DNA of 30,005 nt from Leucobacter sp. UBA1945. GTDB taxonomy: Bacteria; Actinomycetota; Actinomycetes; Actinomycetales; Microbacteriaceae. Both the position numbers and the translations under genes were made by a program. The notes beneath the pieces were generated by a model, which saw only the letters and a program-made list of their open reading frames with translations, did no database searches and was not told where the DNA came from. The DNA lies in contig DDEV01000149.1 of the NCBI GenBank assembly GCA_002336855.1, positions 168-30,172 of the forward strand, in the 5' to 3' direction. Shown piece after piece: positions 6,984-15,790 of the stretch (within the stretch, counting starts at the first letter, position 1; the number at the start of each line of letters is the position of its first letter).

Positions 6984-9900
6984 ATGACCAAATTCGATGC
7001 TTCGCAGCGGCAGGTGCTCGACCTAGACCCGATGCAGCACGCCCGTGTGCTTGGGGCGCCGGGCAGCGGCAAGACGATGCTGCTCGTCGAATCGTTTGCC
7101 CGAGTTTCAGGCCTTGACGGCTGGGGTGAGGGCGACGTGCTGGTGCTCGCGCCGAATCGCCTCGTGGGCGCTGACCTGCGGGGGCGCATCGAGCGCCGAG
7201 TCGCGCGCCCGATCGGCGGTACGTTCGTGCGAACGGCACCTTCGCTCGCGTTCGCCTTGCTGCAGCGGCAAGCCGCGCTTCGGGGCGTAGACGCTCCGCG
7301 GCTGCTCACAGGCACTGCGCACGACGAGGTCATCGAATCGGTGGTCGCCGCTGCGCTCGAGCAGGGCCTGCAGGGGGTGCCGTTTGCGCCCGAGGTGCTG
7401 CTCAGCGACGCATTTCGTGCCGAGATGCGCGAGCTCAGTCGCGTGCTCGACGACTTCGCGCTGCAGCCGAACGAACTCGTCGCCAAGTTGCGAGCTTCTG
7501 GGGCCGATCGAACGTCAGATGCCGCCGAATTCGCTGCGCAGTGGGTGTCGGCGCTCGAACTGCTCGAGGTGGTGAAATCGAGACTCGCAGAGTCCCGACC
7601 CGGCGAGCTCTCATCGAGCGCGCTGCTGCGAGCCGCCTGCGAGGTGCTGAGGGCCGATGCCGAGGTGCAGGTGCCACGGCTCGTGCTGATCGACGACGCC
7701 GCCGAACTCGGCGAGGGTTCGCTCGCGCTGCTCGCGGCGCTCGTCGAGCGCGGCGCGAAGATCTGGGCGTTCGGCGACCCAGACACGGCAACCGGAGCAT
7801 TTCATGGGGAGCGCACGCGGGTGATGGCGGGCCTCGGGATCGAGCTTGCGCGCAAGTTTCGCACCCGTACGCCGATGCCGAGCGAGCAGAGTGTCGTGCT
7901 TGATCAGGTGTACCGTCACGGGCCGCAGCTGCGTGAGCTGGTCACCTCGCTGACTGCGCGGATTGGTGCAGCAGGGGTCGGGCAGCAGCGGCGCGCGATG
8001 TCGGTGGGCGAGCGAGAAGATGCGCTGGATCACCCGAACGCCTCTGCCCGCGGCTCTGTGCCGGTGCGCTTCGCCGCGGTGGCAACCTCGGCCGAGCAAC
8101 TCGGGGTGATCGCGCATCGCATGCGAGCGGCACACCTGGGTCTTGCCGGGGCAGCACGCACGCCGTGGTCCGAGATGGCGGTAATCTGCCGCAGCAGAGC
8201 CGAAGTCAAGCAGGTGGCGAGGCTGCTCGCGAGCCATCAGGTGCCGGGCGGTGTCGCGGCAGGCGGTGTGGTGCTGCGTGAGCACCAGCTGGTGCGCGAG
8301 CTGATCAGGTTACTGCAGCACGCCCTCGATATCGCCCCGATCGGAGCACGCGAGCTGCCGGGTCTCTTGACGGGAACGATCGGTGGGCTCGATCCGATCT
8401 CGCTGCGCAGGCTTCGGGGAGCGTTGCGCTTGCAAGAGGTGCGGCAGGCAGAGGCCGAGGGCAGAGCACCTGTGAGCGCAGACGAACTGCTGCTCGAGCA
8501 CTTTGTGTTGCCGGGCGACCGGCCGGCACTCGACATGCGACCGGCGCGTCGTTTGCGCAGGCTCGGCCGTCTCGCGGCAGATGCCGCGGCGGTTCGAGCT
8601 GAGGGCGGCACGCCTCGCGAGGTGCTTTGGGAGATCTGGCAGGGCAGCGGCCTGGCTCCACAGCTGCAGAGCCAGGCGCTTGATCAGCGGGGCGCACGAT
8701 CTGATGAGGCACATCGCGCGCTCGACTCGGTGGTTGGCCTGTTCTTCGCCCTGCAACGACACGAAGAACAAGACAATGAGCGGCCTGTCGCCGACCTGCT
8801 CGAAGAACTGCTGCTGAGTGCTGTGCCTACCGATTCGTTGGCTGCGCGCAGCGAACGAGACGTCGTTACCATCACGACCCCCCAGGGGGTGATCGGTCGT
8901 GAGTTCGAGATCGTCTGCGTGCTGGGGGTGCAAGACGGGGCGTGGCCAAACCTGCGCGCGCGTGGCTCGTTGCTCGGGGTGACGGCGCTCGAACGACTGC
9001 TGCGTGGCGCAGAAGCGGCGCGTCCATCGCGCCGCGAAACGATGCACGACGAACTCAGGCTGCTGGCTCACTCGGTCGCCCGGGCGAAGCGCGAAGTGCT
9101 CGTGGTGTCAGTGTCGAACGAGGAGCAGCATCCGGGGGCGTTCTTCTCACTCGGCGCCAAGTACCGCGTGACCGAGCAACTACCGAGCAGCAGGCTCACG
9201 CTGCGCGGGGTTGTTGCCGAGATGCGTCGACGCCTCACGAACGACCCTGGCGATGCAGAGGCCCGCGATGCGCTGGTTGCGCTCGCGCGTGACGGCGTGG
9301 CAGGCGCGCACCCCGACGAATGGTACGGGGTGTCGGCTCCGAGCTCCGAGGCACCCCTTGCCGACATCGAGAACGACCCAGACGCCTCGGTTTCGGTCAG
9401 CCCGTCGCAAATGGAGCGCGCTGAACGCTGCCCGCTCGACTGGATCGTCTCGCGGCTGGGGGGCAGCGCATCCGACTATCGAGCCAATATCGGCACGCTG
9501 CTGCATCGCGCCATGGAGACCGCGCTTCCGGACGCAAGCGCTGAAGATCTCATGAGCGAGGTACAACAGCACTGGGGCAGCCTCAAGTTCGAGGCGAAGT
9601 GGCAGGAAGAGCGCGCGCTGCGAGAAACCGAGGCGATGGCTGAAGCGATCTCTCAGTATCTTGGCGGTTTCGGTCGGTCGGGCCATGAGTTGCTTGCGAA
9701 CGAGGCCTCGTTCGTGCTGCCGATCGATTTTGTGAAGCTGCGCGGCACCGCAGACCGCATCGAGGCGGAGCAACTTGATGATGGAGGTGTCGGGCTCACC
9801 GTGGTCGATTTGAAGACCGGACGCAAGCTTCCGACGGCCGCAGAACTGCAGCAGCACGCCCAGCTGCAGGCCTACCAGCTCGGGGTGTCTCGGGGCGCGT

Positions 9901-10199
9901 TTTCAGACGCAGAGGGTGCCCCGATTGAAGCGGCGTCGGTGGTGGGTGCCAAACTGCTCTACGTGCACCCAGACACGCTCAACGCGACCCGTCAGAAACG
10001 AGGCGATACCTATACCGAGGTGTCCCAGGCAGGCCTCGACGCTGCGCACCAGCAGGAACTCGAGGAGCGCGTTCGCGAGGTAGGTCGGATCATGGCTGGC
10101 GCAAGCTTCACAGCCCAACTCGAGCACCACTGTCAGAACGAGCATGTTCCGGGCCGAGCCTGCAGCATCCACATTATTCCGGCGGTGAGCCACGCATGA
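6984..10199 (+). CDS. adnA: AdnA-like helicase-nuclease subunit (UvrD-type motor, RecB-type nuclease)
   Basis: A 1071-residue subunit predicted to pair with the next gene in a DNA double-strand-end-processing motor-nuclease. The N-terminal motor has an intact Walker A (LGAPGSGKT, 23-31), but motif II reads DDAAE (237-241) instead of DExxD, and the usual GDPxQSIYxFRGA is replaced by GDPDTATGAFHGE. The motif V region is TTPQGVIGREFE rather than an xHxxKGLEW type. The C-terminal PD-(D/E)XK nuclease looks intact: GTADR (921-925) and VVDLKTG with D942 and K944, then QLQAYQ. Cysteines AERCPLDW and a C-terminal pair spaced by nine residues may be Fe-S remnants or ligands. Start ATG 6984 is chosen over upstream frames that overlap the divergent promoter. 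The AdnA name follows the mycobacterial order and the weaker motor. Confidence 0.85.
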   Translation: MTKFDASQRQVLDLDPMQHARVLGAPGSGKTMLLVESFARVSGLDGWGEGDVLVLAPNRLVGADLRGRIERRVARPIGGTFVRTAPSLAFALLQRQAALRGVDAPRLLTGTAHDEVIESVVAAALEQGLQGVPFAPEVLLSDAFRAEMRELSRVLDDFALQPNELVAKLRASGADRTSDAAEFAAQWVSALELLEVVKSRLAESRPGELSSSALLRAACEVLRADAEVQVPRLVLIDDAAELGEGSLALLAALVERGAKIWAFGDPDTATGAFHGERTRVMAGLGIELARKFRTRTPMPSEQSVVLDQVYRHGPQLRELVTSLTARIGAAGVGQQRRAMSVGEREDALDHPNASARGSVPVRFAAVATSAEQLGVIAHRMRAAHLGLAGAARTPWSEMAVICRSRAEVKQVARLLASHQVPGGVAAGGVVLREHQLVRELIRLLQHALDIAPIGARELPGLLTGTIGGLDPISLRRLRGALRLQEVRQAEAEGRAPVSADELLLEHFVLPGDRPALDMRPARRLRRLGRLAADAAAVRAEGGTPREVLWEIWQGSGLAPQLQSQALDQRGARSDEAHRALDSVVGLFFALQRHEEQDNERPVADLLEELLLSAVPTDSLAARSERDVVTITTPQGVIGREFEIVCVLGVQDGAWPNLRARGSLLGVTALERLLRGAEAARPSRRETMHDELRLLAHSVARAKREVLVVSVSNEEQHPGAFFSLGAKYRVTEQLPSSRLTLRGVVAEMRRRLTNDPGDAEARDALVALARDGVAGAHPDEWYGVSAPSSEAPLADIENDPDASVSVSPSQMERAERCPLDWIVSRLGGSASDYRANIGTLLHRAMETALPDASAEDLMSEVQQHWGSLKFEAKWQEERALRETEAMAEAISQYLGGFGRSGHELLANEASFVLPIDFVKLRGTADRIEAEQLDDGGVGLTVVDLKTGRKLPTAAELQQHAQLQAYQLGVSRGAFSDAEGAPIEAASVVGAKLLYVHPDTLNATRQKRGDTYTEVSQAGLDAAHQQELEERVREVGRIMAGASFTAQLEHHCQNEHVPGRACSIHIIPAVSHA

Positions 10200-13100
10200 G
10201 CGAGCAAGCAGTGTTCTCGGCGGCACGCATCGCCGAGTTGATGGCAGAAACACCCGAGCGAGCGATTCTGCCGACGCCACAGCAGACCGAGGTGATCGAG
10301 CAGCCGCTCGGCGACAGCGTGCTCGTGGTCGCGGGCGCGGGCAGCGGCAAGACCGAGACCATGGCGAACCGTGTGGTCTGGATCATCGCGAACGGGCTGG
10401 CCGCGCCGTCGCAGATACTCGGCCTGACCTTCACTCGTAAGGCTGCCGGTGAACTCGGAGCGCGGATCACCGAGCGACTCACGCGTTTTGCCGAGCAGCT
10501 CGACCGGGCAGCGAAACTCGGGCAGCTCGGCACCCGAGAGCGCGCGCAAGCCGAAGCGCTCACGGCGCTACTGAGTGACGGCCTCGACCTGCCTGAGGTG
10601 AGCACTTACAACGCGTTCGCCTCTGCGATAGTGCAGGAGTTCGGTGCCATTGCTGGCGTGTCTGCTGGCGCCACCGTGATCGATGCCACTCGGGCGTGGG
10701 GAATCGCTCGCGAGATTGTGCGTGAGAGCACTGAACCCGGCCTCGTGCACAGCGGCGACTCCGTGGGCGTCATAGTGAAGCAACTGATGACCCTTGACCA
10801 CGCTGTCTCGGACAACCTCGCCAGCTTCGATGCCGTGCGGCGCAGCATTCGGCGACTCGATCGTCTCGGCTCGCTGCCATACAACGAGAAGAAGGCCGAG
10901 GGGCAATATGCGGGCGTGCGTGACGTGCTCGCCAACATGGAGGCAACCGAGCTCGCGTTGAGTCTCGCCGAGCAGTTCTCGCGCAAGAAACGAGAGCTCG
11001 GCTATGTCGAGTTCTCGGATCAACTGGCTCTTGCCGTCGAAACCCTGCAGCGTTCCGCAGACGCGGTGAGGGCGCTCCGCTCGCGCACTCCCGTCGTGCT
11101 GCTCGATGAGGTGCAAGACACCTCAGTCGGGCAGACCACGCTGCTTTCCATGCTCTTTCGCGGCAACTCGGTCATGGCGGTGGGCGACCCGCACCAGTCG
11201 ATCTACGGATTTCGGGGGGCATCCGCAAGCAACCTGCAGACGTTTCATCGCGACTTCCGCGATTCCGCGAACAGTGCGGCGGCCGACTCCACCCTCACGC
11301 TCTCGACGAGCTGGCGAAACCCATCCTCGATCCTGGCCGCCGCAAACACCATAAGCGCGCCGCTTGCCGAGAGGCTCGGGGCAGAGGCCTCGGGAATCTC
11401 AGTGCGGCCGCTCACCTCGAAGGCGCAGTATCTCGGTGTGCCCGAACAGGCCGATCAATCACGACTCGAAGTGCTGGTCACAGAAACCGTCGGCGAAGAA
11501 TTCACCGCCCTCGCTGCCTGGATGCGAGACGCTCGGGCCTTGCATCTGGCGCGGACGGGAGAACCGCCGACCGCCGCCGTCGTGTTTCGAAATCGGCATC
11601 ACATGGCGGCGGTTGCAGAAGCACTCTGGGCGGACGGGGTGCCAAACCGCATCGTCGGGCTTGGCGGTTTGTTGAGCACCCCCGAGGTCACCGACCTCGT
11701 GAGCGCGCTGCGCTGCATCTGGTACGCCGACGCCGAGAACGAACTGCTGCGCTTGCTCGCGGGGCCGCGGTTTCGCCTCGGCGTGGCCGATCTGCGCGGG
11801 CTCAGCCAGGCGGCTGCGTGGTTCTCCCAGCGCGACCACCAGAAGCAACGCATGAGTGACTCGGAGCTCGCGGCGACCACGCGCCTCACCGACCCCGAAC
11901 GCAGTTTCACGCTGCTCGACGCGCTCGACGAGATTGCCGAAATGCCGCGACTCGAACACAACGCACTCGAGGGCGTCACTGAGGTGGGCCGCGCACGACT
12001 ACGCGAGTCGGGCCAGATGCTGCGCGGGCTTCGACAAGAGGTCGGCGGCGACATTTTGAGTTTGTTGCGCTCGACAATTGTTGCGCTCCGCCTCGATATT
12101 GAGCTCGATGCCGCAGAACACACCGGGCACGAGGGCTCTGCCGTGGCGAGGGCCAACCTCGAGTCGTTCGGCGACATGGTCGAGAGTTTTCTCTTGAGCG
12201 ATGAGCAGGGCACCCTTGACTCGGTGCTCGCGTGGCTCGAGCGAGCAACCGAAGACGATGAGGTGGCCGAGCACGTGCCCGAACCCGAGCCCGGCACCGT
12301 GCAGCTCATCACCGTGCATGGGTCGAAGGGGCTCGAGTGGGATCTGGTGGCGATTCCGCGACTCGTGGCCGACGAGTTTCCGGGGAGCGCAAGAGAAGGC
12401 CTGGGGTGGTTGCGGCCCGGCCAACTTCCCGACGAGCTGCGAGGCGATGCAGCGGCGCGGCCTCGTCTCAACCTCGAGATCGTTGGCACGCAGAAAGAGG
12501 CCGTCGACGCGATCGCCGCCTACAAAGATGCACTGAAAGACCGGCATGCTGCCGAAGAGCGTCGGCTCGCCTATGTTGCGATCACGCGCGCCGCATCTCG
12601 GTTGCTGCTCAGCTGCTCGTTCTGGGGCGCTCAGAAGAACGCGCGCCAACCCTCGGTGTTTTTGCGCGAGCTCGCGAATGCTGGGCTCGTGCCAGAGCTG
12701 CCAGAGCAGAGCGCGCATGAGAACAACCCAGCCGCGGGCACGCCCCGCACGCTGCAGTGGCCGCTGCACCCGCTCGGGCGCCGAGAAGCTGCGGTGCATG
12801 CGGCGGCAGGGGCGGTGCAACGAGAACTCGACCGGGTCGAGCGTGACTCGGCATCGACACAGGCTTCGCTGCACCCGGTGGTCGAGCTGTTGCTCGCCGA
12901 GCGCGCCGAGCTCTCGCGCACGGCAAGCGTGACAGACTCGCCGCACCAAGCCGGAGGCCCAGATCGGCCGCATGCGGGCAACAGTGCAGAGGCAACCTCG
13001 CGCCTGACGGCTTCGACGTTTCACGAGTTCATCGAAGACCCGATCGAAGCCGAGCGGCGCAGGCTGCGCCCCCTGCCGGTGCGCCCCTACCGCCGCACGC

Positions 13101-13609
13101 GAACCGGCAACCTGTTTCACGAATGGGTTGAACGCAGAGCGAGCACCGCCATCGGCACATCCCTCGCACTCACGGGGCTCGATCTCGACGCCGATACCTC
13201 TTCGCAGTCTGAACCGCGCGAAGAGCTCGACGAGCTGATCGCGCAGTTCGAGCGATCGCGCTGGGCCAACAAGCAACCGCTCGCGGTCGAGCTCGAGATC
13301 ACGCTGCCCTTTGCCGAGCGCACGCTCGTGTGCAAGCTCGACGCGATCTATCGTGACGACGCGACCGCAACGCCTCGCTACGAGATCGTCGACTGGAAGT
13401 CGGGGCGCCCGCCAAAGAACGACGAAGAGCGCTCGCTGCGCTTCTTGCAACTCGATCTCTACCGGCACGCCTACGCTCGATGGGCCGGAGTTGACCCTGA
13501 GCACATCGACGTGACGCTGTTCTACGTCGCCGAGGGTCAGGAGCTTCGAGGCGAGCTGCGTCGAAGTTTCGAGGAGCTCGAAGAGCTGTGGCGAAGGGCG
13601 CAGCCCTAG
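10196..13609 (+). CDS. adnB: AdnB-like helicase-nuclease subunit (lead motor)
   Basis: A 1137-residue ATP-dependent DNA helicase with a C-terminal nuclease, overlapping adnA by ATGA, so probably translationally coupled. All SF1A motifs are canonical: Walker A AGAGSGKT (46-53), DEVQD (304-308), GDPHQSIYGFRGAS from 330, TVHGSKGLEW (706-715) and AYVAITRA (792-799). The nuclease carries LDAIY (D1049) and VDWKSG (D1066, K1068), followed by RFLQLDLYRHAY, the Q-x3-Y type motif of RecB-family nucleases. In mycobacteria the AdnA-AdnB heterodimer resects DNA ends, with AdnB as the main motor; that role is transferred here by domain architecture and gene order. Its TAG stop shares a CTAG with the stop of the convergent pseudokinase gene. 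Confidence 0.89.
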   Translation: MSEQAVFSAARIAELMAETPERAILPTPQQTEVIEQPLGDSVLVVAGAGSGKTETMANRVVWIIANGLAAPSQILGLTFTRKAAGELGARITERLTRFAEQLDRAAKLGQLGTRERAQAEALTALLSDGLDLPEVSTYNAFASAIVQEFGAIAGVSAGATVIDATRAWGIAREIVRESTEPGLVHSGDSVGVIVKQLMTLDHAVSDNLASFDAVRRSIRRLDRLGSLPYNEKKAEGQYAGVRDVLANMEATELALSLAEQFSRKKRELGYVEFSDQLALAVETLQRSADAVRALRSRTPVVLLDEVQDTSVGQTTLLSMLFRGNSVMAVGDPHQSIYGFRGASASNLQTFHRDFRDSANSAAADSTLTLSTSWRNPSSILAAANTISAPLAERLGAEASGISVRPLTSKAQYLGVPEQADQSRLEVLVTETVGEEFTALAAWMRDARALHLARTGEPPTAAVVFRNRHHMAAVAEALWADGVPNRIVGLGGLLSTPEVTDLVSALRCIWYADAENELLRLLAGPRFRLGVADLRGLSQAAAWFSQRDHQKQRMSDSELAATTRLTDPERSFTLLDALDEIAEMPRLEHNALEGVTEVGRARLRESGQMLRGLRQEVGGDILSLLRSTIVALRLDIELDAAEHTGHEGSAVARANLESFGDMVESFLLSDEQGTLDSVLAWLERATEDDEVAEHVPEPEPGTVQLITVHGSKGLEWDLVAIPRLVADEFPGSAREGLGWLRPGQLPDELRGDAAARPRLNLEIVGTQKEAVDAIAAYKDALKDRHAAEERRLAYVAITRAASRLLLSCSFWGAQKNARQPSVFLRELANAGLVPELPEQSAHENNPAAGTPRTLQWPLHPLGRREAAVHAAAGAVQRELDRVERDSASTQASLHPVVELLLAERAELSRTASVTDSPHQAGGPDRPHAGNSAEATSRLTASTFHEFIEDPIEAERRRLRPLPVRPYRRTRTGNLFHEWVERRASTAIGTSLALTGLDLDADTSSQSEPREELDELIAQFERSRWANKQPLAVELEITLPFAERTLVCKLDAIYRDDATATPRYEIVDWKSGRPPKNDEERSLRFLQLDLYRHAYARWAGVDPEHIDVTLFYVAEGQELRGELRRSFEELEELWRRAQP

Positions 13610-14805
13610 CGCGGGTCTTTCGAGGCCTTCGAGTCGCTCGCGCTGCCCTTGCCTGTCTCGTCAGCTTCGTGGGTCTTGTCGGCGTCGCCGACCTCGTCAG
13701 CCCGCTTCGCGGCCTCGTCAGCCCGCTCTTCGACCTCGTCGCTCGCAAAGTCGCGATCTGAATAGAACTCGCGATCCTCGTCGAGAGACTCGAACTCGGC
13801 TGTCTCGGAGCGCGCGTCATACTCGACGACCGGGGTCTCGTCGAGCATGCGTTCGACCTCTCGTTCGGACAGCACGCGGGGCTTCGGCAGGGGAGCACCG
13901 AGCAGGCCGAGCCGGTCGACCAGCCGATCGAGCATGGTAACGGCGTCGTCGACGACAGACTGGTCGTGAGACTCGAAGCCGTGCAGCAGCCACTTCGCGA
14001 TCTCGAGTTCGTGATAGAACCTGGCGCGAATCGCGAGTTCCTGCTGCCCGGCGACACCGCGCAGCGCGGTATATCGCGCGATCGTCGCGTCGAACACCTC
14101 GGGGTCTGCGAGCAGCAGCCAGTGCAGATCTGCGGCGGGATCGCCGAGCGAAAGCTCGTGCCAGCCGAGCACTCCGGTGAGGTCGCTACCCTCGGTCAGC
14201 AGCAGCTCGGGCGCGAGCGCGCCGTGCACGACTGTGGGTTCGAAGCTCCACACCCGAGCAGCGTCGAGCACATCGTTCCAACGAGCGCGCACGGTGGAGG
14301 GCAGCATGCCGGTGTCTGCCGCGCGCTGCACGAGGCGGGCGGCGCCCCCGCGCACTTCCGCGGCATCGCGAACCGGAAGGCCGCCGCTTCGTGCAAGACC
14401 GCTCGGCAGCGCGTGCACGGCTGCAATGGCGTCGACCACCTGTCCGAGCAGATCGCTATCGGCCTCGATCTGTTCGAGCAGGGCGGGAACGCCGCCAAGA
14501 AACGTGCTGACGACGGCGCGGGTGTCGCCCGCACGCGTCATTCCGAGTGTCACCGGCACCGCGAACGGCAGCCTGGAGCGCGCGCCCTCGGCGAGCGCCG
14601 CGATGCTGAGCAACTCGGCCGACTGCTTCACCTCGGCGGCAGGGCTGACGGGCACCCGAACGATTACATCGCCCGTCTCTGTGGTGAGCACCGCAGCGGT
14701 GAACTCACCCTCTCCGTCCATCGTGTGCGTACGAGTGCCGGTCACGACGAGCCCCGGCACTGCCGAGGTGGCGAGGGCGGCTAGAGTGAATGGAGTGGTG
14801 GCCAT
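13606..14805 (-). CDS. Aminoglycoside-phosphotransferase-fold protein, catalytic residues missing (predicted pseudokinase)
   Basis: A 399-residue protein with the APH/choline-kinase fold in residues 1 to about 310. The catalytic loop, normally HGDLxxxN, reads HGALAPEL (194-201), so the catalytic Asp is Ala196 and the metal-binding Asn is Leu201. The second metal motif, normally xIDW, reads VLGW (212-215), replacing Asp by Gly214. The GDPAADL segment after it is retained, which fixes the alignment. Automatic annotation would probably call it a phosphotransferase or antibiotic-resistance kinase, but the visible sequence argues against kinase activity. A highly charged tail (about 330-399) is rich in D/E/K with a seven-residue repeat (RADEAAK-like). 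The start ATG 14805 has a -10-like TACGCT six bases upstream. It lies between adnB and nudC on the opposite strand. Confidence 0.75.
   Translation of the reverse strand: MATTPFTLAALATSAVPGLVVTGTRTHTMDGEGEFTAAVLTTETGDVIVRVPVSPAAEVKQSAELLSIAALAEGARSRLPFAVPVTLGMTRAGDTRAVVSTFLGGVPALLEQIEADSDLLGQVVDAIAAVHALPSGLARSGGLPVRDAAEVRGGAARLVQRAADTGMLPSTVRARWNDVLDAARVWSFEPTVVHGALAPELLLTEGSDLTGVLGWHELSLGDPAADLHWLLLADPEVFDATIARYTALRGVAGQQELAIRARFYHELEIAKWLLHGFESHDQSVVDDAVTMLDRLVDRLGLLGAPLPKPRVLSEREVERMLDETPVVEYDARSETAEFESLDEDREFYSDRDFASDEVEERADEAAKRADEVGDADKTHEADETGKGSASDSKASKDPR
13692..13727. repeat. 15-bp direct repeat, 21-bp period, inside the pseudokinase tail
   Basis: The sequence CCTCGTCAGCCCGCT occurs at 13692-13706 and 13713-13727. 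The 21-bp spacing encodes a seven-residue repeat in the acidic C-terminal tail of the protein on the minus strand, suggesting recent in-frame duplication. Confidence 0.65.
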
Positions 14806-14811
14806 ACCCTC

Positions 14812-14817
14812 AGCGTA
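14812..14817 (-). promoter_or_regulatory. -10 element (TACGCT) of a likely leaderless promoter
   Basis: Read on the minus strand, TACGCT is followed by GAGGGT and then the ATG at 14805. The GAGGGT directly abuts the ATG, too close for a ribosome-binding site. Confidence 0.4.
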
Positions 14818-14884
14818 GGCAGCGTTTGCGCCGCTCGCATCGCGCCACGCGCAGAGACCGCAACGCTTCGGGTGAGGAGATCGA

Positions 14885-15790
14885 ATGACATCGGGTATCG
14901 AACTTGCGCCTGCGAGCAGCGGTCTTGACCGCGACGCTGCGACGCGCATGCGAGATGCCGCGCTCGACGCCGCGTGGGGCGAGCCCGGCACCCGATTATT
15001 GCGCGTGGCCGAGGGCACGCGCCTTCCGATTACCACTGACGAGGATCAGCCCCGCCTCGACCTCGCCCCCGTTCTGGGCGAGCGAAACCGTGAGCACTTC
15101 TACCTCGGTCGTGTCGACGGGTCGGCGCTGTTCTGCACGGCCGTTGACGGCAGCGGCTCCTACCCGGAACCGAGTGGCGGCTGGCAGCACCCGTTCTCGA
15201 TCGGCGATGCGCTTTCGCCCCTTGATGTCGAGATCATGACGGTCGCACTCGCCATCACGAACTGGCACGGGTCGATGCCATTCTCTGCGCGCGATGGCGG
15301 CCCGACCACGGCAGCGCAGGGTGGCTGGGCGCGAATCGATTCGCAGGGCGGTGAACATTTTCCACGTACTGATCCCGCGGTGATCGTGTTGATTGAGCAC
15401 GAGGATCGCCTGCTGCTCGGGTCGAATGTGCTCTGGGAAGCCGGAAGATTCTCGCTGCTCGCCGGGTTCGTCGAAGCGGGAGAGAGCGCCGAGCAGGCCG
15501 TGGTTCGTGAAGTGCAAGAAGAGTCTGGCGTGCCGCTCGAAGATGTGCGCTACGTGGCTTCTCAGCCCTGGCCGTTTCCGCGATCCCTCATGCTCGGCTT
15601 TCGTGCCAGGCTGGCCACGGGGGCAGACCCCGAGGCGTTGCATCCTGATCCCACGGAGATCTCTGAGCTGCGCTGGTTCAGCCGTGATGAACTGAGTCAC
15701 CCGAGCCCCGAACTGAAGCTGCCGCGAAAGCTGTCGATCGCGAGAGCGCTGATCGATCTCTGGGTGCGCGAGGGTGACAGTGAGCAGTGA
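14885..15790 (+). CDS. nudC: NudC-type NAD(H) pyrophosphatase (Nudix), zinc ribbon lost
   Basis: A 301-residue Nudix hydrolase predicted to cleave NAD(H) to NMN(H) and AMP and possibly to remove NAD caps from RNA. The Nudix box runs from G194 through E200, R208-E209 and E212-E213 to G215, matching Gx5Ex7REUxEExGU exactly. The NudC signature SQPWPFPRS is at 226-234. The family's four zinc cysteines (a CxxC before the Nudix fold and a second CxxC six residues before the conserved Pro) are absent: by alignment S134, D137, I151 and Q154 occupy their places, although HFPRTDPAVI right after is well conserved. Start ATG has an AGGAGA ribosome-binding site about six bases away. The gene overlaps the following helicase gene by up to 17 bp. 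Confidence 0.88.
   Translation: MTSGIELAPASSGLDRDAATRMRDAALDAAWGEPGTRLLRVAEGTRLPITTDEDQPRLDLAPVLGERNREHFYLGRVDGSALFCTAVDGSGSYPEPSGGWQHPFSIGDALSPLDVEIMTVALAITNWHGSMPFSARDGGPTTAAQGGWARIDSQGGEHFPRTDPAVIVLIEHEDRLLLGSNVLWEAGRFSLLAGFVEAGESAEQAVVREVQEESGVPLEDVRYVASQPWPFPRSLMLGFRARLATGADPEALHPDPTEISELRWFSRDELSHPSPELKLPRKLSIARALIDLWVREGDSEQ

Noticed and set aside
11999..13504. Long minus-strand open frame (501 codons) opposite adnB
   Set aside because: It lies antisense to canonical helicase and nuclease motifs; high GC content produces such shadows.
13606..14805. Antibiotic-resistance phosphotransferase
   Set aside because: The fold is right but the catalytic Asp and both metal ligands are absent, so a resistance call is not supported.
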